Assembly (NCBI RefSeq): GCF_030272615.1
Contig: NC_081409.1
Location: 528,362,291-528,426,290, forward strand
From: Cryptomeria japonica
Taxonomy: Eukaryota; Streptophyta; Pinopsida; Cupressales; Cupressaceae
DNA length: 64,000 nucleotides
Reading direction: 5' to 3'
Both the position numbers and the translations under genes were made by a program. The number at the start of each line of letters is the position of its first letter. Within the stretch, counting starts at the first letter, position 1. Shown here one piece after another: positions 58,936 to 64,000 of this stretch. The notes beneath the pieces are model-generated. The model ran no database searches. It was not told the origin of the DNA and saw nothing but the letters and a program-made list of their open reading frames with translations.

Positions 58936-60510
58936 ATAGTTTGATACTTTTGTTGTTGCTCTTTGTTTTGGATCCTTTGTTTTTGAAAATGTTTGTGTTG
59001 GATGAATACTTGTTTTGGAATTGGATTTTCTGATTTTTCTTTGACAAGAAAACAATGCAAGCACACAAACACAAGAATGTTGCCTCAAAAGGCACAAGTA
59101 AGTATGCGTCTAGATCAACCCAATTTTTTGAACTTTTTATGACCCTTTCCTTTAAATGTATTTTAGGTGTTTCCAAAGCCTGAAGTTGGTTCAATTTTGC
59201 ACTGGTCTTAACTCAAAAATGAAAAACACTTCAAACACTTTTTATCCCTAAGGTCAAATGGCTAGTTGTGATAATTTCAGCCCACATCTTGATATTTCTT
59301 CGACTTTGGTACTACATACCTTATGAATCCTGCCATGGTAGGTAAGGATGTGATATACTAAGTCTTGCGTGAGTATAACAAATAGATGATCCCTATGATG
59401 GGGGAGTCATCACTTTCATCAAGCCACAAGTGACTTTTCAAAAAGCTATGTTTCTACTCAAGGAAATATGTATGGTGAGTATCTTGGGAGCAAAACCATC
59501 TATGCTCTTGCACTGAATTTATCACAAATATCCTCAATCAATAGAATGGGTGGGCTACTACCCAAAGGTGTTTAGTAATTTTCGATGTTTTTGGACATAA
59601 GTTCATTCTGTAGTGACTCACTTAAGAGCCTTGTAACTTGTGGTGGGGCCCATTTATCCTTTCGGAAAGTTACACTATAGGAACAACTATACCCAAGGCT
59701 ACAACTTTTGCTCTAACCCGATTTCTATAGCGGATCGAAGGATTTACCGCGCGAGGTCATTCCCAAGAGTGATGTGTCTCTTGGCACGCCTCTCTTAAAA
59801 AGATAAAACTTGAGTGTTACTAACACTTTTCTCTTGCACCTAGGACCACGAAAGCCAAGGGAGAGGATAGTGTGTGTTAGAAGTAGGACCACTCGACCAA
59901 CTCTTTTGCACAAGTGTGCCAAACACAAAATACACTTGTTCTTTTTAACTTGTCATTGCAATGATGTTCTATCTAATTTGGAGATGTTTCTCCAACAACC
60001 ATGATGTTCTTTTTAACTTCAAAGGCAAAATGTTTGAGTAAACTAGAATTGAAAATCCTAGTCAATTGAAATTGAAACACGTATGCATGAAGTAAAATCG
60101 TTTTGAGAACAACTTTGACAAATTTGGGATTCTTTTTAACTTGCACCAAAAATGAAGTGTTGATTGTGAATTTTAGTTTGATGCAAGAAATAAAATTTGT
60201 CTTGTCTTGTTTTAAGCACCAAAATAGAGTGTATCCCTAACTTGCAATGAAAGTAATTTTTTTTTTTTTGGTTGATTTTAAAAGCACCAAATGACAATTT
60301 GAATGCTAACTTGCAAGCAAACAAAATTTGTTTTTGTTGATTTTAAAAGCACCAAAAGAAGTGTTTTTAATTTTTAAATAACAAAACAGGGTTAGTTTTA
60401 AAACCTGCACATGAAGCAAAAGGTTAGTAAAATCCGACCAAATGGGGGGCTTCCACAAGCCTAAGAAAATTTATTTTATCGGTTACATGGCCTTTTTTAC
60501 AACATTCTAT
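58936..60510 (-). other. RLG-4 leader, with block resembling the RLG-2 leader
   Basis: 59560-59930 (minus) holds the less AT-rich block that resembles 9280-9720 of RLG-2. 60100-60420 has several imperfect copies of a TTTTGGTGC-TTTTAAAATCAAC unit on minus. Frames at 58823-59194 and 59725-59928 are not supported as genes. Confidence 0.55.
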
Positions 60511-60511
60511 T

Positions 60512-60730
60512 ACAATAGCGCTACTCTGTATAACCAAAAAAATGCTACTTAACACAAACACGCTAAAGTATAGACAAACACGCTAAACTAAAAATTTTAA
60601 ACAACAATAACAAGTGCGCTACAACATGGACAAAAGTGCTAGTTAAGACTCAAAAGCACTAATATATTGATAGTAGTGCTAAATTTGAGACAATAGCACT
60701 AAAATATCAAATTACAATAGCGCTAAAACG
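60512..60730 (-). repeat. Leader array of TTAGCGCTNTTG motifs (RLG-4)
   Basis: About ten copies on the element's sense (minus) strand, such as TTAGCGCTATTG, TTAGTGCTATTG, CTAGCACTTTTG and TTAGCGTGTTTG, just inside the PBS. The suffix (NTTG) matches the intronic array at 45779-45955, not the RLG-2 arrays. Confidence 0.82.
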
Positions 60731-60818
60731 CGATCAAAAGTACCAAAGAGCGACCTATGTGTCAAGCTAAACAGTAAAAAAAAGTTAGTTTTTGTAAAAA
60801 GAATTGTTGTTGTTTGTT

Positions 60819-60839
60819 CGATTCACGTCGGGTTCACCA
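60819..60839 (-). other. RLG-4 primer-binding site
   Basis: Two bases inside the 5' LTR the minus strand reads TGGTGAACCCGACGTGAA, starting with TGG as expected. It differs from the RLG-1 PBS, so a different tRNA primer is likely. The tRNA is not assigned. Confidence 0.8.
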
Positions 60840-60841
60840 AA

Positions 60842-62162
60842 TGATGCTCTGAAAAATGGACAAAGATTAGATTAAAGCCCGTGGTCGTATAACACACAAA
60901 ACAAAAGAAATTGTTAGTGTTAATCAACCAAAAACTATTCTAAGCAGCCATATCAAAAGAGACACTAAAAACATGATAAAGGATTTAACTATGGAAGTAA
61001 ATACCACAAGACATCTCCAAATGCCCTTTTAACATGCTCTTAGCTCCTTCTCCTTTGTTCCTCTCCTCTCCAAGTTCCAAATTAGTGTATCTCTCAGCAA
61101 CTTTTTGTACTATGGATGCTTATCGAGGTTCAAGATTGGAATGTTTTAACCATGCTATGCAAGTGTAAAACAAACTAATTAGATATATTATGAAATGAAC
61201 TAAGATATATTTTAGTCCAAAATGACAATATATGTGATTTATGCTAAATGCTCTCTCTAAAATTCACTATAGATTAAATGCATACAGGTTTTCAAGATCT
61301 GGATTATGAAGAAATGGGCTCTATTTATAGGAAGAATGGAGCAATGGATGGTTGAGATTGAGTAATCTCAACAAGGGTCAAGATTGAATGATATTCAATC
61401 CATGTGAGGGCTTTCAACCCAATCTTAGGATGACAAGTGTCAATATGAGATAGGTTGAGAGGAAAGGGAATAAGCATTAAATGCTTGACATGACCTGAAG
61501 TTTAACTTGGGAGTCAAGGTCAAGGTTGGGTTGAGTGAATAAATTCTTTATTCAAAGAATAAAGCCTTTATCCAATGGATAAACTCTTGTGCAAGGGTTA
61601 AAGGGATAACCATGGTCAAAGAAATAAATGCTTGAGGAGACACATGAGTCACATAAGGGTTGAGTTAGGGGTTAACCATAAGTGGTTTGGAAGACTTTAG
61701 AGGTTAAATTGTTGAACACACCAAGCATTTAATGCTTTTCAAAGACTTTGAAGTCTTTGAGAAGGGATTCCAAGTTGCTTAGGAATGTGACAATAATTAG
61801 GGGATGGATTAGGTTAATTGATTAGTATTAGATAGGTTCTAGAAGAATTTAGGAAGGGCAAGTGGGAGATGTAGGAAAATGAAAGTGGGGAGGAAAAAAT
61901 GATTTAAATAAATGTTTTATTTAATTTATTTAAAAGAGGAAAGATGATTAAATTGAATAAATAGAATTTATTCATTTAATTGATTGTGATTTTGGTTTAA
62001 TGAATTAATTAAAATAAATTGAATAATTTATTTAATTAATATGAGAATGTTTGAAGATGAGTTAATTAACTATTAATTTAATTAACTGATGGCTAGTAGG
62101 CTTTTAAACAAATAAATACAAAATATTCATTTAATTAAAATGGACAGATTTATGTGACTACA
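60842..62162 (-). repeat. RLG-4 5' LTR (1321 bp)
   Basis: It pairs with 43844-45175. A TATA box, TATAAATA on minus, lies at 61322-61329 within CCTATAAATAGAGCCC. Confidence 0.95.
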
Positions 62163-62167
62163 ATCTC
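62163..62167. repeat. RLG-4 target-site duplication, right (ATCTC)
   Basis: It is identical to 43839-43843 and follows the LTR end GACTACA. Confidence 0.92.
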
Positions 62168-62925
62168 TATGCCAATAGACCAACCTATTCCGACAGAGGA
62201 GTATGAAGAGAAGTCTCTTTGGTGAGTTCATCAGAATAACGTATGTCAATATGGAGGAAGTCTTTGGATTTTGGGTTTGGAGTTGTGTATGCCGATAGTG
62301 ATGACTATTCCGATGATGACCATTTTTGCATGATGAGTTGCATTTAGGATAGCTTATGTCAATGGAGAGTGTCAACCTAGAGAATATGATTTGGTATAGC
62401 TCATGGAAATAAAGGAAATCAAAGGGAAATTCCTCATCGGAGTAACCTTTGGTGATGAAGGTTGTCACCGCGAAGTATGAGTATCGGGATACCTTATGCC
62501 GATGAAGTTAGTCATTGTGAAAAATGCATTTCAGGATAGTTATGCCGATAAAGGGAGGCAGATAGTATGGCATCGGTATAACCTATTCTGTCAGTTTAAC
62601 AAGTTTTTTTTATGTCAATAGTTATGGTTAACCCGATGAGTGGTCATTTGGCTTAAAGTTTTTCAGCTCAAAATAACCTATGTCGATATGGTCAGTCAAC
62701 ATGGAGAATATGGCTCGATATAACCTATGGTGATAGCATAAATCAAAGGTGAGTTTTCCATCGATATAACTTATACTGAGAGAAGAGACAAAAGACATTG
62801 CAAGGTGATCAAGATAGGTTGTGAAGGCAGAATAGAGACAAAGTGTTAACCCGATAGTTAAAACTATTCTGATAGAGCTTCAAGGAGATGTATCAAAATG
62901 AGTTAACCCGATATGAGTAACATGG
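62163..62925. repeat. Imperfect palindrome array, right part
   Basis: About fifteen copies of the same interrupted palindrome (cores such as ATCGGTATAACCTATTCTG, CGGGATACCTTATGCCGAT, GATAGTTATGCCGATA), spaced about 50 bp. With 43320-43843 it would form one continuous array of about 1.3 kb before RLG-4 inserted. Confidence 0.7.
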
Positions 62926-64000
62926 AAACATAGTGGATCAGTATAATGGCTTATTATAAACTTGATAGGTGCGATACTTGCAACATAACACAAAGGTGAG
63001 TGACAACATGGAAATCGGTTGATCTGGGCATCTCGACAACCACGTGGATGGTTGACCTAGTTTCACCAAGTGATCTAGATGTAGATTGAGGATAATTTGA
63101 GGACACATTGCATGTCGACAAACATAGGGATGCTATGGTGCATGGAACTGCCACGATGGTGATTATGATCAAGTCAATCTAGTTAAAAATTTCAGATCAA
63201 TGACTTAGATTCCAAGTGGTTCATGAACATAGGTTGGCACGTCTAGAAACTTGAACTATATACTGGCCAAATACAAACTGACTATGTGAATGATCTGCAT
63301 GCTACTTAGGAAATTGAACAGATTATGTGGATTATAATGAGGCAAACAAGTTTGTCCTACAAGTGATGAGTTAATACCAGACCGACCTTGTGTAGGTATC
63401 AATGATGAATGCAACTGTGAAGAGAAGAGTAGATTAGTGCAGTAAATGTGACATGATAAGGGTTGTTGGCTTGTTGTATATGATGTGCAAATTTTTTTTT
63501 GTGAAGTTAGACTTGGCATGCTAAGTGAGTGGTGAGGTGTGGAGAAAAAGAGATAGACCAATGGATGTCTATGTGAGTGGGTTGCCAATCAAAAAGGGGG
63601 TTGCCACCAAGAATAGAGAGTGGAAACGGAGAAGTAAGAGCAGTTTAGGAACTAGAGACATAGAGTGTAGTAGAAGGAAATAAAAAAGTGTGGAGTCATA
63701 GAGAGGCAGGGTAGCCAAGACAAAGAGCAGAAACAAAGTAGCAAAGATCTAAGATAGAGAGCAGTGATCAGAGTGCATAGACTGAGCAAAGGCAAAAAGA
63801 GAAATAGGAGAGAAGAGAAGACAAAGAGAAGAGAGAAGAGAACAAGGATTGAGACAAATAGAAGGCAGAGAGCTGAGATTGAAGCATAAGAACCTAAGAG
63901 AAGAAGAGAGTCAATCAATCTCAAAGGCAAATTAGCTAGGTGTTGCAAAACTTCATTTGCAACAAGGTGTTTAAACTATATTCAATATACCTTCATTGTA
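62926..64000. other. Unassigned sequence, purine-rich near its end
   Basis: No gene is supported. 63600-63910 is strongly purine-rich on plus (AGAGAAG-type words), and the leucine-rich minus frame there is a composition artefact. This may be the interior of RLC-B. Confidence 0.5.

Larger units (their letters stand above)
43844..62162 (-). mobile_element. RLG-4: complete Tat/Ogre-type Ty3/gypsy element, 18.3 kb
   Basis: LTRs at 43844-45175 and 60842-62162 with an exact 5-bp duplication ATCTC (43839-43843 and 62163-62167). In the minus direction: 5' LTR, PBS, 2.7-kb leader with motif array and upstream ORF, gag, protease, G-patch, RT, gypsy RNase H, archaeal-type RNase H, integrase, spacer, antisense PMD gene, polypurine tract, 3' LTR. 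The first roughly 395 aligned LTR bases show 11 substitutions and one 12-bp indel, near 2.8%. All coding parts carry stops or frameshifts, so it is not autonomous. Its size and order fit the Tat/Ogre group. Confidence 0.92.
40926..64000 (-). mobile_element. RLC-B: second copia-like element, split by RLG-4; right end not found in window
   Basis: An LTR at 40926-42018 begins TGTTGGAATC and is bordered by a copia-type polypurine tract on its inner side, so this is the 3' LTR of a minus-strand element. The interior holds the end of a coiled-coil ORF (42351-42992) and an imperfect palindrome array that is interrupted by RLG-4 (43844-62162) and resumes at 62163. The second LTR and any pol were not found before 64000. 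Assigning 62163-64000 to RLC-B rests on the resumed array. Confidence 0.55.

Noticed and set aside
63652-63948. Leucine/serine-rich 98-residue minus frame resembling a membrane protein
   Set aside because: It is the complement of a purine-rich AGAGAAG-type tract; composition alone gives Leu, Ser and Phe codons.

Overview
The window is a stack of nested LTR retrotransposons from a large plant genome. I found no recognisable host gene, rRNA or tRNA. The element lineages are plant ones: Tat/Ogre-type Ty3-gypsy, a chromovirus, and Sirevirus-like Ty1-copia. Their large size, deep nesting and slow decay fit a gymnosperm such as a conifer best, but this is inference and not proven by any single gene.

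Layout. (1) 1-8691, minus: a very young Ty3-gypsy element (RLG-1) with one intact 2112-residue Gag-Pol frame. Its left LTR runs off the window. (2) 8692-25121, plus: an older Tat-type element (RLG-2) that RLG-1 interrupts. It has a long leader, a small upstream ORF, broken gag-pol, an antisense plant-mobile-domain (PMD) gene, a polypurine tract and its 3' LTR. Its 5' LTR lies outside the window. (3) 25122-25890, plus: the 3' end of a chromovirus pol with chromodomain, cut by RLG-2, followed at 26135-29813 by a long degenerate frame of unknown family. (4) 31648-39719, minus: a complete non-autonomous copia-like element (RLC-A) with TSD GGTAG, a coiled-coil and zinc-knuckle Gag, no pol and a large unknown ORF2. 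(5) 40035-40925, minus: an integrase fragment of a third Tat element. (6) 40926 to the window end, minus: a second copia-like element (RLC-B), split by (7) 43844-62162, minus: a complete 18.3-kb Tat element (RLG-4) with TSD ATCTC.

The most interesting result comes from comparing RLG-2 and RLG-4. Both carry, antisense to gag-pol and between pol and the 3' LTR, a gene that looks spliced and separately promoted. Each has a TATA box, a 75-nt first exon ending in a consensus donor, an intron, and a second exon of about 1.95 kb encoding a PMD, an acidic Gly/Arg linker and a coiled coil. Each intron holds an array of a short TTAGCGC-type motif. The gag-pol leader of the same element holds a second array in the same orientation relative to its own transcript. 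The motif suffix is element-specific and is shared by the two arrays of each element. Both elements also keep a 127-128-residue ORF upstream of gag.

All coordinates, frames and identities were worked out by eye. LTR divergences are hand counts on part of each LTR.
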